This document shows, in pieces, positions 25,854-33,846 of a stretch of 64,000 nucleotides of DNA. The translations under genes and the position numbers were made by a program. The DNA lies in assembly GCA_943329665.2 (NCBI GenBank), contig CALQEU020000018.1, positions 4,413 through 68,412 of the forward strand, given 5' to 3'. The notes under the pieces are model-generated. The model was given only the letters and a program-made list of their open reading frames with translations, made no database searches and was not told the DNA's origin. The DNA is from JAJTFW01 sp903922455 (GTDB taxonomy: Bacteria; Bacteroidota; Bacteroidia; AKYH767-A; OLB10). The stretch's first letter is position 1. Every line of letters begins with the position of its first letter.

Positions 25854-27650
25854 CTAATTCACAAAACACATACCCGGCTGCCAATCTTTAATATTGATTT
25901 GGATTGTTTTGGTGTTTGCAGATGGATTTTGTATTGAATTGTAAATGGATTCTCCTAATAAATTGGTAATGTTAAGTTGACCGCTTATATTTTCATTTAA
26001 GTTTAAATCGATATTTAAATTGTCAGAACTTGGATTCGGATAAAGATTTAGAATATTGTTTGATGACGTATTCTGGTCAATTCCAGTTGTTGGCGTTGAG
26101 CAAGTAAATCCGCGTTCCACTTGTCCTCTAATTTCTCCATTTGGATAGGCAGCCGTATGTACATTTACATAAACGCTATCATTTCTAAATTGAACCGAGT
26201 TCGAAAGTTGAAACGGTGATGAATCCGTGCTTCTCCAGTATCCAAAGGCTCCGTTGTTTATCCAGAATGAACTGAGGTCATAAATAACGCCTCCATTTTG
26301 TCCCATCACTCCGTTATGAAAATGAGCTCCTGTAGGGTTTATACTATCACCTACAATCATGAAGTGAACATTGTCTTGATCTCTATCAATTGAAACTATT
26401 CCAGATCCTGTAGCAATTGTACCAACGGGAAGGACTTCTTGCATTCCATCTAAAGAAAGCGTGTAGCCTTCACGTGCTAATCGATATACCTGTCCTCTAA
26501 TTTCTCCATTTGGATAGAGTGGAGTATGTACGTTCAAGTAAATTTCTCCCTTTAAAATATTGTTAACGAAAGTTGTACTTAAGACACTACCTGTGACTGT
26601 TCCTGTAATTCTGTTGCCATTGATGGATGTACCTAAATCAACCGCAATACTGCCTGTTGTACCTACTGCTCCATTTTGTAAATGTGCACCTACCAAGGTC
26701 CCCGTTAAATTGGTCACACTTACATCAAACCATAATGTGTCAAAAGTTACATTAAGTTTTAAAGTGGCAGCACCTTTTGCTACTGTTACTACCGCAGGTA
26801 CTGATTGATTTCCATCTAATGCAGCATCAAAATGTAGGTAGTTTCTTTCTAGTGTTAATTGACTTCTAATTTCGCCATTTGGATTAGCCAATGTATGCAC
26901 ATTAATGTATAAGTTGGAAGCGAGCAAACTATCAAGTACCACTTGAGTGGGTGAATTAATAACACCTGAAATTTCATCTCCATTTACATTTGTAGTTAAT
27001 GAAACTGCAATTGCTCCGGCAACACCTGGTATTCCGAAGTGGAGGTGTGCACCTGTAATTGGGCCGCTTAATCCTTGCGTAATTATATTATATTTTAGTG
27101 TGGATAAATCTTTAGAAAGATTAAATACACCAACACCGTATGCACTTGTTATCAAAGGGGGTGTACTTTCACCTCCATTCAACTTTACTGGAAAACTGTA
27201 ATCGGTTTCCAAGAAAATTTGTCCGTGAACTTCACCGTTTGGATTAGCAGTAGTATACGCGTTTAAATATAATTCTCCTGCAAGCATTTTAGCTATAATT
27301 GCAGGTGTGGCATTTGCTCCTGTTAAAATAGTAGTCATTCTGTTTCCAGAAATGAATGAAGATAGATTCATGAGCATGGTGCCATTGGTCCCAAATGATC
27401 CATCATGTATTTGTATTCCTAAAAGTGAACCACTTAATCCGGATACAGTAACATCAACACATACAGAGTCACGTGTTGAGTTTAACATAAAGCTTCCAAT
27501 ACCTATTGCATTTGTTGTAATAGCGGGAACTACTTGCGCTCCATCCATTCTAGCAGATAATAGAAGATGATCTTTTAAATGAGCGGCCATGGCCGATGTG
27601 CTGATTAGTAATCCTACTAATAGTGTTGAGAGTAAAGTGGTTTTTTTCAT
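25854..27650 (-). CDS. CHRD-repeat secreted protein with interrupted T9SS sorting domain
   Basis: 598 residues to a TAG at 25854. Signal peptide MKKTTLLSTLLVGLLISTSA. Four CHRD domains follow (about 27-150, 151-270, 272-392, 395-510). Each has a beta-rich core with the repeating AHLHFG/IHDGSFG and PNGEIRGQV signatures. CHRD domains occur in chordin and in many bacterial surface proteins; the ligand is unknown. The C-terminus is a type A T9SS signal (LNLYPNPSSDNLNI...GMCFVN) that stops about 18 residues early. In the same frame beyond the TAG the codons read IQGNKTSTLKFVKTKHII and then TAA (25797-25799), which is how such a domain normally ends. A nonsense substitution is therefore likely, and secretion may be lost. 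Confidence 0.8.
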   Translation of the reverse strand: MKKTTLLSTLLVGLLISTSAMAAHLKDHLLLSARMDGAQVVPAITTNAIGIGSFMLNSTRDSVCVDVTVSGLSGSLLGIQIHDGSFGTNGTMLMNLSSFISGNRMTTILTGANATPAIIAKMLAGELYLNAYTTANPNGEVHGQIFLETDYSFPVKLNGGESTPPLITSAYGVGVFNLSKDLSTLKYNIITQGLSGPITGAHLHFGIPGVAGAIAVSLTTNVNGDEISGVINSPTQVVLDSLLASNLYINVHTLANPNGEIRSQLTLERNYLHFDAALDGNQSVPAVVTVAKGAATLKLNVTFDTLWFDVSVTNLTGTLVGAHLQNGAVGTTGSIAVDLGTSINGNRITGTVTGSVLSTTFVNNILKGEIYLNVHTPLYPNGEIRGQVYRLAREGYTLSLDGMQEVLPVGTIATGSGIVSIDRDQDNVHFMIVGDSINPTGAHFHNGVMGQNGGVIYDLSSFWINNGAFGYWRSTDSSPFQLSNSVQFRNDSVYVNVHTAAYPNGEIRGQVERGFTCSTPTTGIDQNTSSNNILNLYPNPSSDNLNIDLNLNENISGQLNITNLLGESIYNSIQNPSANTKTIQINIKDWQPGMCFVN

Positions 27651-28082
27651 AGTAAATTGGTTTTATAGTTGATTAGATTATTGTTTAGAAATAGATACGA
27701 GCTAAAACCAGTTCTGGATTTCAATCTGATTAATAAACAATAATTAATTCAAATGATGAAGGTTCAATAGATGTATTTTTTTTCATATCACCTTTAAAAT
27801 TTAACGACACAAAGTTGGTCACTCGTTTTAATTTAGTTGTTACATAATTATAGAGTTATCTTACATAATTCACAGATTAAATCGAAGGAAAGGGGATAGA
27901 AGAGAGAAAAGGAAGTTGTAGGGGCGCATTTCAATTTTGCCCTACAAAAATTCAACTTCTTAGCATAAATAATCGAACACTAAATTATTTCAAGTGAATG
28001 AATGTACAATATCAAAATAGATAAGGCAAATAGTTTGAAATTTCTATTTATTTTAATTACTATGCCTTAAATCAACTATTCA
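27651..28082. other. Gene-free spacer with TGTAGGGGC hairpin
   Basis: No gene. TTGTAGGGGC (27916-27925) and GCCCTACAA (27939-27947) form a stem-loop of the widespread GTAGGGGC...GCCCCTAC type, here with one unpaired G. Confidence 0.45.
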
Positions 28083-28400
28083 TTAATTATTTAGTAAAAT
28101 AAAAATGACACAAAAAAAACTCAATGGAACACCAATCACCAAAGAAAGAACTAAACTTTTTGTATTCGATATTTTCTTGCTTAGTAAATGATGAATCAGT
28201 AAGCAAATTAAAAAGGTAGGTGTGAAGTACACCACCAACGCCGCTAAATTTCCAGGGCTCAGTAAGTCGCTAAATTGATGCGTTTCTTTATCGATAGCAA
28301 AAAGGAGCCAGGTGGAGATTAGCACCGTGAATGAAATAATGGATAAAGAAGAGAATTTCACTTTTTCAAATGAATGGTTAATGGCATTAATAGATTTCAT
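28083..28400 (-). CDS. Small hypothetical membrane protein
   Basis: 105 residues, three predicted membrane segments (SLSIISFTVLISTWLLFAI; LAALVVYFTPTFLICLLIHH; SLVLSLVIGVPLSFFCVIFI). No family recognised. It has its own spacer on both sides and no obvious partner. Confidence 0.5.
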   Translation of the reverse strand: MKSINAINHSFEKVKFSSLSIISFTVLISTWLLFAIDKETHQFSDLLSPGNLAALVVYFTPTFLICLLIHHLLSKKISNTKSLVLSLVIGVPLSFFCVIFILLNN

Positions 28401-28578
28401 GATCTAAAAACGAAGTTATTAATTTGTTGTTGTATTTAGAAAACATATTTTATGCGGGTTAATTCTGATGATTTATGATGTGCATCATAAATGAATCGAT
28501 TTCAACGGAATTAATGTTTTAAGTCATAAATTTTGAAGGAGGGAACTCGAGAAATATTTTTTTGTCTGACCATCGTCA

Positions 28579-28610
28579 TTGGAATTTTCTTGGGATCGTG
28601 TCTAGCTTTG
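28579..28610 (+). promoter_or_regulatory. Promoter of the mbnP-like gene (TTG-N21-TAGCTTTG)
   Basis: -33 TTG at 28579-28581 and -7 TAGCTTTG at 28603-28610, 21 bases apart, with the ATG 15 bases further on. Confidence 0.5.
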
Positions 28611-28625
28611 TAAAAACCAAAACAA

Positions 28626-29342
28626 ATGAAAAGTGCATTCCTATTTATATTTATTCTGTCGCTGGTGTCTTGCTCAAAAGATGACGATCCGACACCTGTT
28701 ATTTCAAATAAACTTACGTTGAATCTTGGCTTTGTATCCGGGAGTTCGCCTTTACAGTTCGACACAATAATGTATACCAATGCAGCCGGTAATGTTTACA
28801 GCGTTTCCCGCTTGCAGTTTTATATTTCCAATATTCAGTTAATTAAACCCGATTCTTCACTTGTAAATATTTCTGAGTATAATTATGTAGATGCTCGAGT
28901 TTCTTCTACCCTTTCGATGACGCAAACCTTGCCGCAAAAGGGATCGTTTATTGGAATGAGGCTCCAGCTCGGACTCGATACTACACATAACAAAACAAAC
29001 TTCCTTTCTGCTATTGCAGAAAATATAAACATGGCATGGCCAGATATAATGGGTGGAGGTTATCATTTCATGAAGTTTGAAGGAGTCTATGTAGATGGAT
29101 TAAGTTTTCCAGGTTTTGCTATGCACCTCGGACGAAATCCGTATGTAGCCAACTGCGTTATTAGTCATGCTTTTGTTTTGACTGATGGAAATAACCAAAT
29201 GAATTTGGTGATGGATTTAAATGAGTGGTTTGCGAATCCGCAGATTTACGATTTTAATATAGATGGAAATTCATCGATGGGCGACCCAAATGATTTATTA
29301 AAATTATCACAGAACGGAACCGATATATTCAAATTGCAATGA
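28626..29342 (+). CDS. MbnP family copper-binding lipoprotein
   Basis: 238 residues. The lipoprotein signal ends at Cys16 (SLVSCSKD). The MbnP domain shows LQFYISNIQL, the LGLDTTHN segment, a Trp-bearing loop (NMAWPDIMGGGYHFMKFEG) and a late FANP segment. In the characterised methanotroph protein a tryptophan is converted to kynurenine by its partner MbnH and helps to bind copper; here the MAWP Trp is the candidate. The gene overlaps the MbnH-like gene by four bases (ATGA), so the two are translationally coupled. Periplasmic or outer-membrane-anchored copper binding is inferred. Confidence 0.8.
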   Translation: MKSAFLFIFILSLVSCSKDDDPTPVISNKLTLNLGFVSGSSPLQFDTIMYTNAAGNVYSVSRLQFYISNIQLIKPDSSLVNISEYNYVDARVSSTLSMTQTLPQKGSFIGMRLQLGLDTTHNKTNFLSAIAENINMAWPDIMGGGYHFMKFEGVYVDGLSFPGFAMHLGRNPYVANCVISHAFVLTDGNNQMNLVMDLNEWFANPQIYDFNIDGNSSMGDPNDLLKLSQNGTDIFKLQ

Positions 29343-30406
29343 AAAGTAAACTAGTTATCCTATTACTGCTTGCAATCTTCATTGTTTTTATTCATGCTTG
29401 CAAAAAAGACGATGAAACACCCTCCAGCATTGCAACAACACCATTCCTTTTAGCAGTCCCGAATGGTTTTCCTCCACCAATAATTCCGGCAGGCAATCCT
29501 CTTACTATTGAAGGTGTAGAATTAGGACGAAATTTATTTTATGATCCCATTTTGTCCTCTAATGGATTAAGTTGCTCTTCTTGTCACAATGCGGCTGCAG
29601 CTTATTCGGTTCCCTTTTATGTTGCCCCTAATGGCGATTCTATTTCAGTATTGCCCATTATGAATTTAGCATTTAATCCCAATTTTACGTGGTCAGGCTT
29701 TTTCCCTACAACCGAATCGGTTTGCATGGGTGATTTTGAACCACCATTTTTTAATACGAATATGGATACCCTTGTCGCTCGATTGGAATCTAGTGCTAAG
29801 TACAAGAATTTGTTTTATCGAGCTTTTGCTAAAAATGATTTTTCGAGCATGTCTGATCTAGTGTTGAAAACAAAAATTGTTTCCGCCATCGGTCAATTTA
29901 TAAGAACTTTTGTAAGTGCCAATTCAAAATACGATCGTTATTTAAATCATACTGAAAATTTAAGTGCAACAGAATTAAATGGACTGGCGATATTTTTTAC
30001 GGAGCAAGGCGATTGTTTTCATTGTCATGGAGGCTCTTTAATGACGAGCAATGCCATTACGAATATTGGTTTAGATAGTTTGCCTGTGGGACAAAACAGA
30101 GGTTTGTATAACTTCACCGGGAATCCATTAGATGATGGTCGATTTTCGATACCATCTTTGCGAAATGTCGCACTCACTGCACCGTATATGCACGATGGCA
30201 GATTTAAAACATTGGAGCAAGTGATTGAGTTTTATAACAGTGGTGTTCATCAAAATTCGCCTAATATTGATCCCATCATGACCAAAGCAGCCAAGCAATT
30301 TGGATTGCAATTAACGACCTATGAGAAACAATGTTTAGTAGATTTTTTAAAAGCGCTCACCGATACTGCATTTCTTTCTAATCCAAACTATCAAAAACCT
30401 AATTAA
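29339..30406 (+). CDS. MbnH-like di-haem cytochrome c peroxidase family lipoprotein
   Basis: 355 residues. Lipoprotein signal to Cys21 (FIHACKKDD). Two haem c sites: Cys79-Ser-Ser-Cys82-His83 and Cys226-Phe-His-Cys229-His230. The closing APYMHDGRFKTLEQVIEFYN segment is typical of the CcpA/MauG superfamily. Coupling to an MbnP gene identifies the MbnH branch, whose studied member oxidises a Trp of MbnP to kynurenine. Overlap of four bases with the upstream gene. Confidence 0.85.
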   Translation: MKSKLVILLLLAIFIVFIHACKKDDETPSSIATTPFLLAVPNGFPPPIIPAGNPLTIEGVELGRNLFYDPILSSNGLSCSSCHNAAAAYSVPFYVAPNGDSISVLPIMNLAFNPNFTWSGFFPTTESVCMGDFEPPFFNTNMDTLVARLESSAKYKNLFYRAFAKNDFSSMSDLVLKTKIVSAIGQFIRTFVSANSKYDRYLNHTENLSATELNGLAIFFTEQGDCFHCHGGSLMTSNAITNIGLDSLPVGQNRGLYNFTGNPLDDGRFSIPSLRNVALTAPYMHDGRFKTLEQVIEFYNSGVHQNSPNIDPIMTKAAKQFGLQLTTYEKQCLVDFLKALTDTAFLSNPNYQKPN

Positions 30407-30470
30407 TTTTTTTAGCAAGGAAGAAACGATAACCTTGAGTGCATTTCTTTAAATGTATTCATCTGACTAT

Positions 30471-30498
30471 TTTGTTAAATCTCGAATGTATATCTTTG
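30471..30498 (+). promoter_or_regulatory. Candidate promoter of the truncated haemoglobin gene
   Basis: TTTG (30471-30474), 16 bases, then TATCTTTG (30491-30498). The spacer is a few bases short of the usual; the leader would be about 70 bases. Confidence 0.45.
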
Positions 30499-30571
30499 TT
30501 GCTATCCACATAGTTTTGATTATTACCAATTTTTAAAAATTGTTGTTATTTAATTTTATATAATAGAAAGA

Positions 30572-30955
30572 ATGAAAAATGACATAGCGACTAGAGCCGA
30601 CGTAGAATTATTAGTAAATACTTTTTATGATGGCATCAGAGTTCATTCATTATTGGGACCCATCTTTAATGATATGGCAAAAGTAAATTGGGAAACTCAT
30701 TTGCCCAAGATGTATTCCTTTTGGAGCAGTTTATTATTAGGTGAACATTCTTTTAGCGGGAATCCCATGGCCACTCATGTTGCACTAAGCAAAAATATTC
30801 CACTAACCGCATTGGAATTTTCGGAGTGGATTGAATTATTTAATGCTACGGTGGATGATTTATTCGAAGGCGAAAAAGCAAACGAAGCAAAAATTAGAGC
30901 TGCTAATATTGCGAGGTTGATGTTATTTAAGATTGAAGCAGCTTCTTCAATTTGA
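30572..30955 (+). CDS. Group III truncated haemoglobin
   Basis: 127 residues. The order of segments fits group III globins: VNTFYDGIRVHSLLGPIFND, HLPKMYSFWSSLLLG with the conserved FW, and NPMATHVAL carrying the proximal His. No signal peptide, so cytoplasmic. Possible roles are oxygen, NO or sulfide handling; none is shown here. It follows the MbnP/MbnH pair but has its own spacer and promoter. Confidence 0.85.
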   Translation: MKNDIATRADVELLVNTFYDGIRVHSLLGPIFNDMAKVNWETHLPKMYSFWSSLLLGEHSFSGNPMATHVALSKNIPLTALEFSEWIELFNATVDDLFEGEKANEAKIRAANIARLMLFKIEAASSI

Positions 30956-31027
30956 AAAAGAAGTTTTCACAAAATCGAAATTTTTACGTCACTATGTTTT
31001 TAAATTCTAGTTCTTAACTTACTCACC

Positions 31028-31147
31028 TTTTTACCGCAAAGACGCGGCGGAGGCGCGGAGGTCGCGGGGTCTGAATAATACTTTTCGTAATTAGAATTAT
31101 TTCGCCACGAAAAAAACTTGTAGCTTGAAGCTAGCAGCTTGTAGCTC
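31028..31147. repeat. CGCAAAGACGCGG repeat and CTAG-type repeat
   Basis: ACCGCAAAGACGCGGCGGAG and following GC-rich words (31031-31070) belong to a widespread dispersed class. At 31117-31147 is a copy of the CTAG family (TTGTAGCTTGAAGCTAGCAG). Confidence 0.45.
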
Positions 31148-31199
31148 TCCCGTTCCGAAGTAAAATCAATAATCAACGATTAAGTTAAATCAAAGCAAC

Positions 31200-31601
31200 T
31201 CACTTATACTTCTCCCTAAATCCCCCATACGATTCCAGTACTTCGAAAATGGTGAAGCAGAAATAAAAGAAAAAGAAACAGAGCGCAAACGGAATAACCA
31301 TCGGTTTATTGATGAACGCAAAAATGATGATGGTGGTTAAGTAGATGAAAAGTTTGAGCCCGGTGGAACCCATGTAATATCGGATGAATTTTTTTCCATC
31401 GTTTCTACGAGTGTATAATCCGTGATGGAGAATTAAAGTGATGAAGGCAATAAAAATCGGTAGCCAATAAAAGTTTGTGTAATACCATTTTTGTGGAATA
31501 ACATTTCCTAACATAGCGTATATGCCTGCCGTTAGTAAAGTGATAACAATTAATTTGATGATGAATTTTTGCATCAAGTTTAAATTATTCAGTAGAATCA
31601 T
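31200..31601 (-). CDS. Hypothetical membrane protein of the atpZ neighbourhood
   Basis: 133 residues from the ATG at 31601; a start at 31574 (MQKFIIKL) is equally possible. The open frame to 31811 would overlap atpZ by about 130 bases and its extra part does not look like protein. Four hydrophobic segments (FIIKLIVITLLTAGIYAML, FYWLPIFIAFITLIL, LFIYLTTIIIFAFI, ALCFFFFYFCFTIF). In Bacteroidota a protein of this kind often sits between atpZ and atpB. Here no ATP synthase subunit follows. Confidence 0.55.
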   Translation of the reverse strand: MILLNNLNLMQKFIIKLIVITLLTAGIYAMLGNVIPQKWYYTNFYWLPIFIAFITLILHHGLYTRRNDGKKFIRYYMGSTGLKLFIYLTTIIIFAFINKPMVIPFALCFFFFYFCFTIFEVLESYGGFREKYK

Positions 31602-31678
31602 GATGCGCAAAGGTATAAAATAAGTTTTTTTGGAAATGAGGCTTCTGGTTGTGACGTTACGCGATTGGCGTAAAGCAG

Positions 31679-31906
31679 CTACTTCTTGGAAACTTGTTTT
31701 ATAAAATAAATCATCACGCCCGCTACCGATGCTAAGGTGAGTACGAGGGTGAAGATTGGAAAAGTAAGTTTTAAATATTGGTCTAATTTCAATCCTGCCC
31801 AAGCCATGCAAAAAATGGTCATGCCCATCTGCACCCCCATCGACGAATAACGCAGATAATTGTTAAGCGGTTTTTTCGGCGAGTTTTTCGTTGGATCGTT
31901 CGCCAT
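31679..31906 (-). CDS. AtpZ/AtpI family protein
   Basis: 75 residues, two membrane helices (MGVQMGMTIFCMAWAGLKLD and FTLVLTLASVAGVMIYFI), matching the AtpZ/AtpI family that accompanies F-type ATP synthase operons. The start lies inside the end of the bactofilin gene (44-base overlap in another frame). The synthase genes themselves are absent downstream. Confidence 0.8.
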   Translation of the reverse strand: MANDPTKNSPKKPLNNYLRYSSMGVQMGMTIFCMAWAGLKLDQYLKLTFPIFTLVLTLASVAGVMIYFIKQVSKK

Positions 31907-32297
31907 GTTTCATGTCTTTAATTACGGAACCCATGCTGCAATTTCCGGTAAAGCTGGCACCTACTTCCACTACTAATTTTCCAGTGTGAATATCACCGTT
32001 GATGCGCGCCGATGATTTTAAAAATAGCATTTCGGATACCGTTGTTTTTCCTTTAATAGCACCGGAAATATCGGCACTCTGGCAAAATACATCTCCTTCC
32101 ACAACTCCCGTTGTTCCAATTACCACTTTCGCTTTCGAAGTTACTGAGCCACGAATGGTTCCATCAATTCTTACGTCGCCATTCGATTTTATTTCACCTT
32201 CAATAACGGTGCCCGCACCAATAATGTTGATGGCTCCGTTTGTATCGGCCGGACGAGTAATTACACCTTTGTTTTTTAATTGCTGGAACATAGACAT
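31863..32297 (-). CDS. Bactofilin
   Basis: 144 residues, polymer-forming cytoskeletal family. The right-handed beta-helix core runs from about residue 23 (NIIGAGTVIEGEIKSNGDVR) to 125 and is built of short V/I-G repeats (VVIGTTGVVEGDVFCQSADI, GAKGKTTV-like turns). Flanks are short and polar. It polymerises without nucleotide into membrane-associated filaments. First gene of the run with atpZ. Confidence 0.88.
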   Translation of the reverse strand: MSMFQQLKNKGVITRPADTNGAINIIGAGTVIEGEIKSNGDVRIDGTIRGSVTSKAKVVIGTTGVVEGDVFCQSADISGAIKGKTTVSEMLFLKSSARINGDIHTGKLVVEVGASFTGNCSMGSVIKDMKHGERSNEKLAEKTA

Positions 32298-32328
32298 AGA
32301 GGAATTTGTGGTTATGAATTGAGTGGTG

Positions 32329-32336
32329 CAAATGTA
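32329..32336 (-). promoter_or_regulatory. Bacteroidota -7 box (TACATTTG) of the bactofilin-atpZ run
   Basis: TAnnTTTG 31 bases upstream of the bactofilin ATG; no clear -33. Confidence 0.45.
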
Positions 32337-32384
32337 TGAAATAAATAAAAATTATGAACAGGCGATTGTGAATTACCTAAATCT

Positions 32385-32680
32385 CTCAAAACTAGTGCTT
32401 CTAGCCTCTCCTCCCTTGCCCTCTCCAGAAGCGAGGGGCTATTATAAATTGAAATTCCTCTAGTGATCTCTAGTGTTCTTTTTTTTCTCTAGTGTTAAAA
32501 AAATGCAATATCAAAGCTAGAAATTATTACACTGACGATGACTATGGTTGCTGACCTCGAAGCGCTGCCTGAGGCTATCGATGGCAGCCTCAAACAGCAA
32601 AAAAAATCTTGCAGCTAGAAGCTAGTAGCCATTAAACTTCGTGACGAAGATCTCTATACAAGAAAAATCCCCGTAGCGAA
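32385..32680. repeat. Spacer with CTCTAGTG and CTAG-type repeats
   Basis: No gene. CTCTAGTGATCTCTAGTG and TCTCTAGTGTTAAAA words (32457-32510) match those at 2570-2650. 32607-32632 holds GCAGCTAGAAGCTAGTAGCC. A segment GAGGCTATCGATGGCAGCC at 32571-32589 is imperfectly palindromic. Confidence 0.45.
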
Positions 32681-33670
32681 CTAAACACCAACCTCCGAAT
32701 ACCTTGTCTCTATAAAATTCAAAGTATCCACAATCTCATCATAATTATTGCTGGTAACCAGCTTCATACGATGCTCTTTGAAATGATCTAACCCTTTGAA
32801 ATAGTTAGTATAATGTCTGCGCATCTCCACGATACCCACATAATCGCCTTTCCATTTTATCGAAAAATCGAGGTGCATTTTACAAGTATTTACACGCTGT
32901 GAAATATTGGGAGGAGCTAAATGCATTCCTGTTTTCATAAAGTGTTTGATCTCATTAAAAATCCAAGGATATCCAATACTCGCTCTGCCAATCATCACAC
33001 CATCCACCCCATAACGCTCCTTCATGGCTATCGCTTTCTCGGGTGAATCGATGTCGCCGTTTCCGAAAATAGGAATGGTAATGCGTGGATTTTCTTTTAG
33101 TTTTCCGATGAGTGTCCAATCGGCCGGACCTTTATAAAGTTGTGCTCTCGTTCGTCCATGAACCGTTAAAGCCGCGATGCCAATATCTTGCAAACGCTCT
33201 GCAACTTCCACAATATTTTTCGTGCTATCATCCCATCCTAAACGCGTTTTCACGGTCACAGGTCGGGTTGCAATCTTTACAATTTCGCTCGTCATTTGCA
33301 CCATCTTGGGAATGTCTTGCAAGAGAGCAGCACCAGCGCCTTTACACGCAACCGCTTTCACCGGACAACCGTAATTGATATCGATAAGTTCGGGCTTCGC
33401 TTCGTCGGCAATACGTCCCGCTTCACGCATGGAGTCAATATCGGAACCAAAAAGTTGAATGCCGATGGGACGTTCGTATTCAAAAATATCCAACTTCATG
33501 GTGCTTTTTCGGGCGGCACGGATAAGTCCTTCGCTCGAAATAAACTCAGTATACATTAAATCGGCACCATGTTCCTTGCACACATAGCGGAACGGCGGAT
33601 CACTCACATCCTCCATGGGAGCGAGTAAAAGCGGAAAATCGCCTAATTCTATATTGCCAATTTTTACCAA
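32681..33670 (-). CDS. dusB: tRNA-dihydrouridine synthase, DusB-like
   Basis: 329 residues. FMN-dependent Dus fold: APMEDVSDPPFR at the start, the catalytic Cys102 in NYGCPVKAV, VKTRLGWD, LTVHGRTRAQLYKG, and GNGDI and GVMIGRASIG for phosphate binding. It reduces uridines in the tRNA D-loop. The start codon is TTG at 33670: the family N-terminus (MVKIGNIELG) begins there and no in-frame ATG lies between it and the upstream stop. Confidence 0.9.
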   Translation of the reverse strand: MVKIGNIELGDFPLLLAPMEDVSDPPFRYVCKEHGADLMYTEFISSEGLIRAARKSTMKLDIFEYERPIGIQLFGSDIDSMREAGRIADEAKPELIDINYGCPVKAVACKGAGAALLQDIPKMVQMTSEIVKIATRPVTVKTRLGWDDSTKNIVEVAERLQDIGIAALTVHGRTRAQLYKGPADWTLIGKLKENPRITIPIFGNGDIDSPEKAIAMKERYGVDGVMIGRASIGYPWIFNEIKHFMKTGMHLAPPNISQRVNTCKMHLDFSIKWKGDYVGIVEMRRHYTNYFKGLDHFKEHRMKLVTSNNYDEIVDTLNFIETRYSEVGV

Positions 33671-33817
33671 GATGGGTTTATTTGCTGGAGGTGAATTATA
33701 TGTAATTTAATGGTATAAGTACATTTATGCTATTATTTTTCTTCTTAAGATGGTCGTACAGGGTTCGATAAAACCATCTTTCCCCAACTTAAAGAACATA
33801 AGCCGAAGGAAGAAAAC

Positions 33818-33825
33818 TATCTTTG
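33818..33825 (+). promoter_or_regulatory. Bacteroidota -7 box (TATCTTTG) of the CPBP gene
   Basis: It covers a TTG that could be taken as a start at 33823, so the ATG at 33847 is the better start. Confidence 0.5.
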
Positions 33826-33846
33826 AGCCCGCAAAAATACGAAACA

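Noticed and set aside
25797..27650. Amber codon as genetic code reassignment
   Set aside because: Other genes I checked do not need TAG to be sense, and an intact dehydrogenase ends in TAG at its normal position; a point mutation is simpler.
2799..30406. Functional link between MbnH-made kynurenine and the kynurenine degradation genes
   Set aside because: The MbnH product is a protein-bound residue, whereas the pathway uses free 3-hydroxyanthranilate; closeness on the chromosome is probably chance.
31602..31811. Upstream extension of the small membrane protein
   Set aside because: It would overlap atpZ by more than 120 bases and has no protein-like composition.
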